From Candidatus Poribacteria bacterium (GTDB lineage: Bacteria > Poribacteria > WGA-4E > WGA-3G), in contig PYJA01000137.1 in the NCBI GenBank assembly GCA_003635185.1, positions 1-56,071 of the forward strand: 56,071 nucleotides of DNA, given 5' to 3'. The position numbers and the translations under genes were made by a program. The notes below the pieces were generated by a model. That model did not search any database, was not told the DNA's origin, and saw only the letters and a list, made by a program, of their open reading frames with translations. Within the stretch, counting starts at the first letter, position 1; the number at the start of each line of letters is the position of its first letter. Positions 49,409-56,071 of the stretch are shown here, piece after piece.

Positions 49409-50824
49409 CTACAACAGCAAAGACATTTGAAATGCGCGCTGTCTGTAAAGATGATCGAACAAATTCCCTTCATGTGGACTATCCCAAGAAATTTGAGTTG
49501 TCGGAATTGCTCCTAAATTCAGCCGGTCAACAAAGGGTGTTAATAGCAAATCCTGAGTTAATTTCTCATTTTCAGTAAAAACGGTGGCAACCAACGTAGC
49601 ACCGATAGATTCGATCAGTTGCGCTGCTGGCACTTCAACGACACTCACAAACGGGAATGGAAATTCGGTGTTTGCCAAGGGGTGTTCAGGGTCTTCACAC
49701 CATATAACTGTGGGTCTAAGGAAGGTGCAACCATCTAATTCAACAACTCGCTCACCTTTTGTCAATTCTGTTGCACCAGGCTGTTTAAGATGTCGATCAA
49801 TCAGTGAAGAGATACTATGGGCAGCTTTCGGATTTGCCCATGCCGCAATCCCCGCCTCTGGATGATCAAGTGGTTTCGGTTCAATTCGTCCCAAACACGC
49901 CGCTAACGCTTCAGCAATATCGTTGCCATGTGCCGTTACCCACACGCCAGAGGCATTAATGCATGACCTACCACCGTTTTTAGAAACTGATTCTACGATG
50001 AGATCAAGATATTTTTCCCAGTTTTTTTGCTGCCCTTCATCAATAATAATTTTGCTACGCCCCGGCCCGTGGATTTCCACGCGTGGGTCATTTAACCATG
50101 GATCAACAGTCGAACCCCCACCAAACAGCATGGATCTACCACATCGGAATAGAATTTCGTTAGCACCGGGATAATCTGTAGGATAGAAGCTGAACACTTC
50201 TGGTGGTGCACCTGCTTCCATAAACGCCTGCGCTATCCGATACGGAGTCCACGGTTCCTCACGCCCCGGTTTTAAAACAAGAGGTACTTTTAGTGCAACA
50301 GCAGGAATCCACAGAGAGTGAACACCTGGAGAATTGCTCGGCAACACAGCACCAAGCGCATCCGTTTCGCAAACGTAACTCAACGTACGCTTATTTTGGA
50401 CACCCCAACCGGTGTCTAAAATTTGTAAATCAAGCCCGCGTGTTAAACCGTCTAAAATGGTTTCTATATTTTCTAAAACACCTTGTATCTTTCCCATGTT
50501 TTGTTGACAAAGTGTTTCGGGTAAACCCGTTGTTCCAGAAACTTGTTTGATATAGTCTGTCGGTGATTGCATGCCACCATCAAGCGGAAGGTCTGCAGTA
50601 ATAAATAGGCGTGCAGCAGCGTTGCACATCCCAATCAACTCTGAAACGGAATGTTGTGAAAGTGTTTGTTTGTGAAGTGGTAAGTCGCGCAGATCCTTGG
50701 CTATCAAACCAGTGTTCGCTTGGCTAACTTCAACCAGCGGTTCACCTGTTTTGATATGAGAAACGCTAACGGTTTTCAAACTTCTGTAAGAACGTCCAGC
50801 GCGTAGGATAGGGATGTGTACCAT
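49409..50824 (-). CDS. Aldehyde dehydrogenase-superfamily protein, acyl-CoA reductase (LuxC)-like
   Basis: 471 aa. ALDH fold with VLPSNSPGVHSLWIPAVALK (cofactor-binding), LKPGREEPWTPYRIAQAF, LFGGGSTVDPWLNDPRVEIH, nucleophile Cys in SKNGGRSCINASGVW and a C-terminal PFPFVSVVEVPA block. The lack of the usual catalytic E-x-G-G-K context and the GGGST motif bring it nearer to acyl-CoA reductases than to classical ALDHs. Start ATG 50824 has AAGG upstream. Eight bases after the propeller gene, and 1.4 kb from an adenylate-forming enzyme that could supply activated acids. Confidence 0.7.
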   Translation of the reverse strand: MVHIPILRAGRSYRSLKTVSVSHIKTGEPLVEVSQANTGLIAKDLRDLPLHKQTLSQHSVSELIGMCNAAARLFITADLPLDGGMQSPTDYIKQVSGTTGLPETLCQQNMGKIQGVLENIETILDGLTRGLDLQILDTGWGVQNKRTLSYVCETDALGAVLPSNSPGVHSLWIPAVALKVPLVLKPGREEPWTPYRIAQAFMEAGAPPEVFSFYPTDYPGANEILFRCGRSMLFGGGSTVDPWLNDPRVEIHGPGRSKIIIDEGQQKNWEKYLDLIVESVSKNGGRSCINASGVWVTAHGNDIAEALAACLGRIEPKPLDHPEAGIAAWANPKAAHSISSLIDRHLKQPGATELTKGERVVELDGCTFLRPTVIWCEDPEHPLANTEFPFPFVSVVEVPAAQLIESIGATLVATVFTENEKLTQDLLLTPFVDRLNLGAIPTTQISWDSPHEGNLFDHLYRQRAFQMSLLL

Positions 50825-50832
50825 GTTTTTGG

Positions 50833-51534
50833 CTACCTTGTAATCTTTGCAACCCACCCAGAAGATGCATCGCAATACAGGAAATCATCATCGTAGATGG
50901 ACAAACCGTGCGGCTCAGGGTAATCTTCTGACACTTCAATTTTATCCAATATTGTTCCATCTTCCAGGTCAAGTTTGACAATAACCCTGTCAGAGGTATG
51001 TGTCACCCAAAGTCCGTCTTCAACTCGGACAGTGCCGTGTGCCCTACCGTAAGGTAAGGGTAACGTGTGTTGGATTGACCAATCAGAAATTCTAACCTTG
51101 TGTATCTCCTGATTTTTTAGTGTTTGTACCCAGAGATGCCCTTCATCGTAATTGTCATATTCCACGCCATGTGTGCCGCCACCCTCTGGTACAGGATAAC
51201 GTCCGAGTGTTTCACCAGTGGCAGGATCAACTTGGAAAATCTCACCCGTACCCGGTTTGGCATCCGTGTCGCGAACGGCGCGCCATCGATCCCCTGGACC
51301 GTTCGCTGCTAACCAGAGCACTCCTCCACCGAACGCCATGCCGCTGGTGTTAGAGGATTCGCTTGGAATATCACGGATATGTTTCGGCACATGATACTCT
51401 GGATCACAGGTAATTTCAACCAAAGCGACTCGGTCCGTGATTTGGTCTACTATCCATAAACCGTCGTCTGTAACTTGTAAACCGTTCGGGACTGCATAGG
51501 GTGAACGAAAGACTTTTTCAATTTTTGTTGGCAT
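50833..51534 (-). CDS. Beta-propeller protein (SMP-30/NHL-like)
   Basis: 233 aa, no signal peptide, four or more blades with the pattern GLQVTDDGLWIVDQITDRV, GMAFGGGVLWLAANGPGD, THGVEYDNYDEGHLWVQT, HGTVRVEDGLWVTHTSDRV, HGLSIYDDDFLYCDAS. Histidines recur at the blade tops (THG, AHG, PHG), which may bind a metal, as in lactonase-type propellers. Directly upstream of the aldehyde dehydrogenase gene in one operon. Enzyme or sensor role cannot be told. Confidence 0.7.
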   Translation of the reverse strand: MPTKIEKVFRSPYAVPNGLQVTDDGLWIVDQITDRVALVEITCDPEYHVPKHIRDIPSESSNTSGMAFGGGVLWLAANGPGDRWRAVRDTDAKPGTGEIFQVDPATGETLGRYPVPEGGGTHGVEYDNYDEGHLWVQTLKNQEIHKVRISDWSIQHTLPLPYGRAHGTVRVEDGLWVTHTSDRVIVKLDLEDGTILDKIEVSEDYPEPHGLSIYDDDFLYCDASSGWVAKITR

Positions 51535-51696
51535 GTTCAGATTCCTCTTTTTTGGTGGAACATTTGCTAAATATGACTTCAGATAAAATCATACCGAAAG
51601 TTTAGTAAACAACGATAATGACACTCTCTTATAGTTCAGAAATAGACAGAGATTTAAACCTTTTCACCGGAAATTGGTTCGTTTTGATCTGTTTCG

Positions 51697-51957
51697 TCAA
51701 TTTTCTCGGATCCGTCTCATGTATTCGTCATGTTTCCCAATCCAATACCAAACTAAACTACCGTCTTCTTCAGTTGCCAAAGCCCGATAGTTCTTGTTGA
51801 TTCGCACAACCCAATCTGGTCCAACCTTCTTCAACCGCAAGGAAGGATGTGTTGAATCCTGCTTTAACAGTTCAAACTTCTCATCTGCACGTTTTTGAAT
51901 CTTTTCAGGAAGGGTTTGATAAAACTCCCAAAATTTACGGTTAGTCCTATAGATCAA
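51697..51957 (-). CDS. RelE/ParE-type toxin
   Basis: 86 aa with the RelE-like pattern KFWEFYQTLPEKIQKRADEK, FELLKQDSTHPSLRLKKVG, WVVRINKNYRALATEEDGSL and WYWIGKHDEYMRRI, consistent with an mRNA interferase or gyrase toxin. The start is taken as TTG 51957 (AGGA about 8 bases upstream), which overlaps the preceding antitoxin gene by 11 bases. A longer frame from 52008 has no supported start. Confidence 0.75.
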   Translation of the reverse strand: MIYRTNRKFWEFYQTLPEKIQKRADEKFELLKQDSTHPSLRLKKVGPDWVVRINKNYRALATEEDGSLVWYWIGKHDEYMRRIREN

Positions 51958-52249
51958 TACATTTTCCTGCCCGTAAATCCGCAAGAGCTTCCTTACGAAG
52001 ATCGTCAAGATGTCCAGCTTTTACGTCTTCTTCAAACTGTTTTTCCCATGCTTCTTGCTCAGATTCTAAGGCCTGATGCAAGTCTTTTACAAGCGTTTGT
52101 AGCAATTCTTCTTGTGTGTTTTCTTCACAACTTACTTCAGGAACTTCCGGTATCCATCCCATCCATGACGCACCATTTTTCTGGATATGGGCGGCATAGG
52201 TTTCTTCGTATACCGGATCTTCTATTTCAACAATCTGTATTTTTTCCAT
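51947..52249 (-). CDS. HicB-like antitoxin candidate
   Basis: 100 aa. The central YAAHIQKNGASWMGWIPEVP resembles the HicB-type partial RNase H fold, followed by SCEENTQEELLQTLVKDLHQ and an acidic coiled segment. It precedes and overlaps a RelE-like toxin gene, so it is likely the antitoxin, although HicB usually pairs with HicA. ATG 52249 is preceded by AAAGGAG (rev. strand). Confidence 0.65.
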   Translation of the reverse strand: MEKIQIVEIEDPVYEETYAAHIQKNGASWMGWIPEVPEVSCEENTQEELLQTLVKDLHQALESEQEAWEKQFEEDVKAGHLDDLRKEALADLRAGKCIDL

Positions 52250-52273
52250 GATTATCTCCTTTGATAAGAGACT

Positions 52274-53353
52274 TTAATAGACACCGACCACGACACTTTC
52301 CTGCAGTTCAGAAAGCAGACGTAGGTTTTCAACGCCATCCCACGGATACTCTGAGATAGGTTCAGCACGTTCTGCTTCGTCACGCTCAAGAAATCGTGGT
52401 ATAAAAAATTCCTTTGTTAATGTTGTAAGCATCACGCGTCCCGTTTCACCATAATCTACAAGTTGCTCTGGATTTTCCGGATTAACCAATTCAATTACAG
52501 CGCGCGGTTGCGGTGGATAATAAATAATCGCGTAGTTGTCCGCAGGATCAAAGGGTTTACAAGTCGCTAATCCCATAAGGGTATTGCCATAAGTTGGCAC
52601 AAAATCGATTCCCGGTACGAGTTCTTCCCTGGCAAAGCGGTGAAATTGTGCATCCATCTCAGTACCGCCACAAAAGATGCCTTTAATCCCAACTTTTTCC
52701 AGTGAAATTTTTTCACATAACGCCTCAAGCAGTTTGGGTGTAGTAAAAAGACACTGAACGTTTTCGTGTGCTTTTAGAACGTTAAGTGCCTGTGAGATGA
52801 CATGGTTCTTATATGCGTCCAATTCCTGGTGTTTTCCATATCGGACAAGTTGGTTCACCCAGCGCGGGTCAAGGTCAACAAGGAAACAGATACCGCCGCG
52901 ATGTTGTGCAAGATGTTCAACTGCCAGCCGTAATCGACGGGGGCCAGTGGGGCCCAACATCAACCAATCGCTACCAGGTGGAAAACTTTCATCGGAAAGC
53001 GTTTTACTGAATATTTCATAGTCAATATGGAAATCCCGAATGCTGATTCGACATTTCGGGACACCCGTTGAACCACCGGTTTCAAAAACATAGATCGGTT
53101 TGTCTGTGTATGCTTTTGGCACCCATCGTCGAACGGGGCCACCACGGAGCCATTCATCTTGGAAATGTCCAAGACATTTGAGATCGGCATAACCACCGAT
53201 CTCTTTTCGCGGGTCAAAATCCAAGTTTTCTGCGAATTCTAACCAAAAGGGACATCCAGTTTCTGGACTAAAGTGCCAGTTTACAATCTCCCGGACATGC
53301 GCATCAAGTGCGGTTCGGGCATTTTCAATTTTTTGAGAATGGGTATTCTGCAT
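52274..53353 (-). CDS. Adenylate-forming enzyme, LuxE / phenylacetate-CoA-ligase-like
   Basis: 359 aa. The AMP-binding P-loop ETGGSTGVPK is at residues 91-100, followed by GSDWLMLGPTGPRRLRL, LFTTPKLLEALCEKISLEKV, FCGGTEMDAQFHRFA and FVPTYGNTLMGLATCKPF, the order seen in LuxE acyl-protein synthetases and PaaK-like ligases. The C-terminal lid is short. It activates an acid as acyl-AMP. With the LuxC-like reductase 1.5 kb downstream this could yield an aldehyde; a toxin-antitoxin pair lies between them. Confidence 0.7.
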   Translation of the reverse strand: MQNTHSQKIENARTALDAHVREIVNWHFSPETGCPFWLEFAENLDFDPRKEIGGYADLKCLGHFQDEWLRGGPVRRWVPKAYTDKPIYVFETGGSTGVPKCRISIRDFHIDYEIFSKTLSDESFPPGSDWLMLGPTGPRRLRLAVEHLAQHRGGICFLVDLDPRWVNQLVRYGKHQELDAYKNHVISQALNVLKAHENVQCLFTTPKLLEALCEKISLEKVGIKGIFCGGTEMDAQFHRFAREELVPGIDFVPTYGNTLMGLATCKPFDPADNYAIIYYPPQPRAVIELVNPENPEQLVDYGETGRVMLTTLTKEFFIPRFLERDEAERAEPISEYPWDGVENLRLLSELQESVVVGVY

Positions 53354-53404
53354 AAAGTTCTTTTATTCAGTGTCCATTTATTCAATTTTACAAACTTTAA
53401 CCAG

Positions 53405-53662
53405 TTAGTTTGTAGTAACTGATTCCCTAATATGCTCAATCAAAAGAACGTTCACTAAGGTTTCAATTGATACACCTTGGGATCGGGCTTTTTTAATTAA
53501 TTCTTCTGCTATTTCCGGAAGAATTGCCACACGAATCGCTTTATTGGTATCAAAACGGAACCACTGCCCATCATCTTCCATAAAATCGGCGGTATCCAGA
53601 TTATCCCAAAAAGCGGCTTCTTCTTCATAAGTCGAAAATTCTGGCACCTGCAACGTTTTCAT
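53405..53662 (-). CDS. BrnA-type antitoxin
   Basis: 85 aa with PEFSTYEEEAAFWDNLDTAD, the acidic middle and a C-terminal ribbon-helix-helix-like part (RVAILPEIAEELIKKARSQG, ETLVNVLLIEHI). Follows and overlaps by four bases the BrnT-type gene, as expected of brnT-brnA modules, in which BrnA neutralises and autoregulates. Confidence 0.8.
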   Translation of the reverse strand: MKTLQVPEFSTYEEEAAFWDNLDTADFMEDDGQWFRFDTNKAIRVAILPEIAEELIKKARSQGVSIETLVNVLLIEHIRESVTTN

Positions 53663-53931
53663 TTTCGGAGTCTCCTAAAATTTCTTTTTTCGCGGTCAGT
53701 CATATTTCGTGCAGTAATTGGTTTATAGACAGACCATTCTATCTGCTCTAAAACTACAAACAAATATCGTCCATCCAAGGTTTGTCCATAAACAAGATAG
53801 CGGTTACGTCCTTGACGGCGAGCTAAATGGGAATTGTCATTACAAACTTCCCATACTTCATGAGGTTCTACATCATGCTTTGCAATATGCTCAACACGAA
53901 AATCGTCCCATTCCAGTTGACTGATATACAT
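53659..53931 (-). CDS. BrnT-type ribonuclease toxin
   Basis: 90 aa with the BrnT pattern LEWDDFRVEHIAKHDVEPHE, RYLVYGQTLDGRYLFVVLEQ and ITARNMTDREKRNFRRL. BrnT toxins are RelE-fold endoribonucleases. First gene of a brnT-brnA pair, overlapping by ATGA. Confidence 0.8.
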   Translation of the reverse strand: MYISQLEWDDFRVEHIAKHDVEPHEVWEVCNDNSHLARRQGRNRYLVYGQTLDGRYLFVVLEQIEWSVYKPITARNMTDREKRNFRRLRK

Positions 53932-53993
53932 GTATTACAAAACCGCTCTATTTCTTTTCTTCTATTACAATCAATTGATTACGGTTAGACAGT

Positions 53994-54599
53994 TCATGCT
54001 TTTTGTGCAACCATACTCGAAAGGATACCGAGGACCTTGTCGCATCGCTCAATTTGGTAGGGAAGCATATCAATCTGTAATTCCTGTCCTTCCAATTTGA
54101 GAAATCGCCAAAGAATACCTGTCGTGGTAGCACCATAAACGCGTGGGATATCATTTCCTTGTTCAGCATTAAAGTATTGGGCAGCAACCATCTCTGCCAC
54201 ACACTGTCCAAGCCCTACTTCAAGGTTATCGTTCTTTGCCTCAACAAGTACAATAATCGGAGCTTGTAAGTCAAATTGGACAGGCGATAGGCTAATCACA
54301 AAGTCACACACACCTGTCAATCCAAGCTCATCATTAACGTTGAAATCAATCCCGGAAAAAAGACTAATTTTACGGTCTAATTGTTCACGGAGTTCCACAA
54401 GAACGTCTGCGACAATCATTTCAGACTTTGCCTTTTCAGTACCGATTGCGGTCGCCAAAGGTATTTTTCGATCTAATATAGATATAAGTAACTCACTGGG
54501 GGCAACTGGTTCAATATCAGAAAAGAGACCAGCAGTATCAACTTCTTCAAGCTCAAATGCTGCCCGCGCAGCTGGTAAAGTAAAGTTGCTATACGACAT
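53994..54599 (-). CDS. PD-(D/E)XK-like nuclease family protein
   Basis: 201 aa. Core GLTGVCDFVISLSPVQFDLQ followed by APIIVLVEAKNDNLEVGLGQ gives the Asp and the E-x-K of a PD-(D/E)XK site (EAK), and QCVAEMVAAQYF is the helix that usually follows. Similar proteins are common in cyanobacteria and other large genomes with no assigned role. Stands alone beside the TnpB element and the brnT-brnA pair; a restriction or repair role is only a guess. Confidence 0.6.
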   Translation of the reverse strand: MSYSNFTLPAARAAFELEEVDTAGLFSDIEPVAPSELLISILDRKIPLATAIGTEKAKSEMIVADVLVELREQLDRKISLFSGIDFNVNDELGLTGVCDFVISLSPVQFDLQAPIIVLVEAKNDNLEVGLGQCVAEMVAAQYFNAEQGNDIPRVYGATTTGILWRFLKLEGQELQIDMLPYQIERCDKVLGILSSMVAQKA

Positions 54600-54654
54600 G
54601 TGATTATCCCTAAATACATGAATAGAATAGGGTATAATTTAAGGTTAAGAGACA

Positions 54655-54830
54655 TCTAGTGATACTCACTACGGCTAAAGCCGTGTGCTTCTTTGAAACA
54701 CACAACCCTCCTATGTGATTCCTGCTTCACCGTCTATTGCACCCTTCCTGAACTTGCTTGGTGTCTAACACAAACTCCACAGGCGTTTAGGCTCTCTGTC
54801 TATCCGACAGCGAGGGTTCTCAAGTTTATT
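54655..54830 (-). ncRNA. Candidate omega-RNA at the 3' end of tnpB
   Basis: In IS200/IS605 elements the TnpB guide RNA overlaps the end of tnpB and runs to the right end, its last bases being the guide. Here that region contains stems including CTCTCTGTCTATCCGACAGC-type pairing near 54790-54815 and the ACGGCT hairpin. Position is family knowledge; the RNA itself is inferred. Confidence 0.45.
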
Positions 54831-55876
54831 GCAGCGTTGACATCTCTATCTATAGAAACATCACATTGACTGCAATGATACGTTCTTTCCGATAGTGTTA
54901 GGTCTCTCTTTTTATACCCACAACGGCTGCAGGTCTTTGACGATGCAAAGTATTGCGATGCCTCTGTAACAGGTAGGCCCAATGCTTCGGCTTTGACCTT
55001 AAGTTTCTCTAAGAAACCGCCTAATGCACTATCACTCAACGCTTTCGCAAGTTTCCTGTTCTTTAGCAGATTGGTCACCTTGAGTGTCTCAATCCCAATC
55101 GCAGATGCCTTCTTGACAATATCCGTTGTGGCTTTATGGTGTGCATCGTTTCGGATACACGCAATCCGATAGTGAATACGTTCCACTTTGCGTTTCTGCT
55201 TGAACCAGTTGTTAGACTTTCGGACTTTGCGACTTAACTTACGTTGTTCCCGCCTGAGCTTGCGCTCATAGCGTTTTAGCGGTCTCGGATTATCATATTG
55301 CGTGCCATCACTCAAGGTGGCCAGTGTATTAATGCCTACGTCTATACCGATAACAGGGTGTGTTGAGGTGTCAACAAGTCCGGTGTCCCCTGTTTCCACG
55401 GTGATAGATACAAACCAACGATGGGCTGTTCTTGAGATCGTAACCTTGATTATCTTGCCAACAAAACGCAACGCTTCACGCATTTTTATCCATCCGATTT
55501 TCGGCAACTTGATACGCTTGCCTTGGACTCGCACGGATTGTTCGTCTGTTGTGTAACTTTGCTTATGTCCACGCCCCTTGAATCTTGGAAACTTCGCACG
55601 CTTGGATACCCAATTCGCAATACCTTGACCCAGATGCTTGATAGCATATAACGCAGCTCTTTGATCTTGTGAACGTGTCCAATCATAACGTTTTTTCGTC
55701 TTATTGAAATTGACATTTAGCATTTGCCACGATTGAAAGCTATCATTCTCTAAGCCTGCCTTAAAATCGGATAAAGCATGATTATAGGCAAATCGAGCAT
55801 ACCCACATTGAGAAGCAAACCAGCGTCTTTCTCTAAATGTTGGCGCTAATGCGATTTTATGGGTTTTGAAGGACAT
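54800..55876 (-). CDS. tnpB: RNA-guided endonuclease TnpB
   Basis: 358 aa. The RuvC fold starts GIDVGINTLATLSDG (first Asp), continues GIETLKVTNLLKNRKLAK (Glu), then the zinc finger CSRCGYKKRDLTLSERTYHC with CSQCD and the final DRDVNAAINL (last Asp). All three catalytic acids and four zinc cysteines are present, so it looks active. Start at ATG 55876 with GAGGAG upstream; the ATG at 55906 precedes that site. Ancestor-type relative of Cas12; cuts DNA next to a target-adjacent motif in known cases. Confidence 0.92.
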   Translation of the reverse strand: MSFKTHKIALAPTFRERRWFASQCGYARFAYNHALSDFKAGLENDSFQSWQMLNVNFNKTKKRYDWTRSQDQRAALYAIKHLGQGIANWVSKRAKFPRFKGRGHKQSYTTDEQSVRVQGKRIKLPKIGWIKMREALRFVGKIIKVTISRTAHRWFVSITVETGDTGLVDTSTHPVIGIDVGINTLATLSDGTQYDNPRPLKRYERKLRREQRKLSRKVRKSNNWFKQKRKVERIHYRIACIRNDAHHKATTDIVKKASAIGIETLKVTNLLKNRKLAKALSDSALGGFLEKLKVKAEALGLPVTEASQYFASSKTCSRCGYKKRDLTLSERTYHCSQCDVSIDRDVNAAINLRTLAVG

Positions 55877-56002
55877 ATCTGACTCCTCTGGGTTTCTGAC
55901 TCCCATTGTTAGTGGTGTGACGGACCTAACAAATCCGTCACGGAGTCAGTCCTATAAGTATACCACAAAAAATCTCCGAATGTCAAACGTTTTTGGACCC
56001 AG

Positions 56003-56035
56003 GGAATGCCTTAATGGCATTCATACCGTTGATTT
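56003..56035. repeat. Dispersed hairpin plus ATACCGTTGATTT
   Basis: GAATGCC/GGCATTC stem (56004-56022) followed by ATACCGTTGATTT, the same layout as 18723-18754 where the stem is GAATGAC/GTCATTC. No gene is seen in the last 130 bases. Confidence 0.6.
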
Positions 56036-56071
56036 GAAGCATAAATGCTTGGGATTGTTAGTTAATTCCCT

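Larger units (their letters stand above)
54655..55941 (-). mobile_element. TnpB-only IS200/IS605-type element (IS1341-like)
   Basis: A tnpB gene lies between a presumptive left end, hairpin GTGACGGA/TCCGTCAC at 55917-55941, and a right end, hairpin ACGGCT-AA-AGCCGT at 54671-54684. No tnpA transposase is present, so movement would need help in trans. Exact ends are estimated from the hairpins. Confidence 0.6.

Overview
The window reads as a chromosomal segment of a Gram-negative-type bacterium with many lipoproteins, a large outer-membrane protein and a secreted chimera. The secreted chimera ends in a conserved surface-type C-terminal domain. Together with the many short palindromic repeats this suggests Candidatus Poribacteria or a close relative. 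That placement is an inference from gene style; no rRNA is present to confirm it.

Layout. 1-3200: the end of an ISKra4-type insertion sequence, then a stable-RNA cluster. The cluster holds four serine tRNAs (anticodons UGA, GCU, CGA, GGA), Arg-ACG, Ala-CGC and a large-type SRP RNA, with tadA beside the Arg-ACG gene whose product it edits. 3231-5978: dnaX-ybaB-recR, the usual partners of the SRP RNA gene. 6000-12900: accessory genes, including a CD-NTase-like gene split by a slippery A-run, a metalloprotease/WD40/lamin-tail secreted protein, a lipoprotein, an M28 peptidase and an Rpn-like nuclease. 12964-15566: mnmG-rsmG. 15643-21097: a partner-switching signalling set (STAS, sensor kinase, receiver-PP2C phosphatase, RsbW-like kinase, STAS) without its sigma factor. 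21167-29923: an AccD-like protein that has lost catalytic motifs, galK, a ROK sugar kinase, a lipoprotein, an NHL propeller and a 1,200-residue outer-membrane protein. 29988-32222: a small non-autonomous element, a complete DDE insertion sequence, an apparently truncated small ORF and a DUF433 antitoxin gene. 32410-41000: Gfo/Idh/MocA dehydrogenase, a pterin operon (double PTPS, folE, SDR), a double-length CNNM/CBS transporter-like protein, KDPG aldolase and a zinc-type dehydrogenase. 41395-43388: a membrane protein and a DNA methyltransferase with a restriction-like C-terminal domain. 43436-43802: a non-autonomous element with an internal repeat array. 43940-46282: a VWA membrane protein.

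From 46628 to the end nearly everything is on the minus strand: a glycosyltransferase, a beta-helix lipoprotein, an aldehyde-dehydrogenase/propeller pair and an adenylate-forming enzyme that may form a fatty-aldehyde type module, three toxin-antitoxin-like pairs, a PD-(D/E)XK protein and a TnpB-only IS200/IS605-type element.

The strongest leads are the AccD-like pseudoenzyme, the slippery-site CD-NTase, the probable tetrahydrobiopterin operon with a half-dead double PTPS, the membrane-protein/methyltransferase pair, and the repeat-bearing element inserted exactly at a promoter. All functions are read from sequence motifs without database searches.
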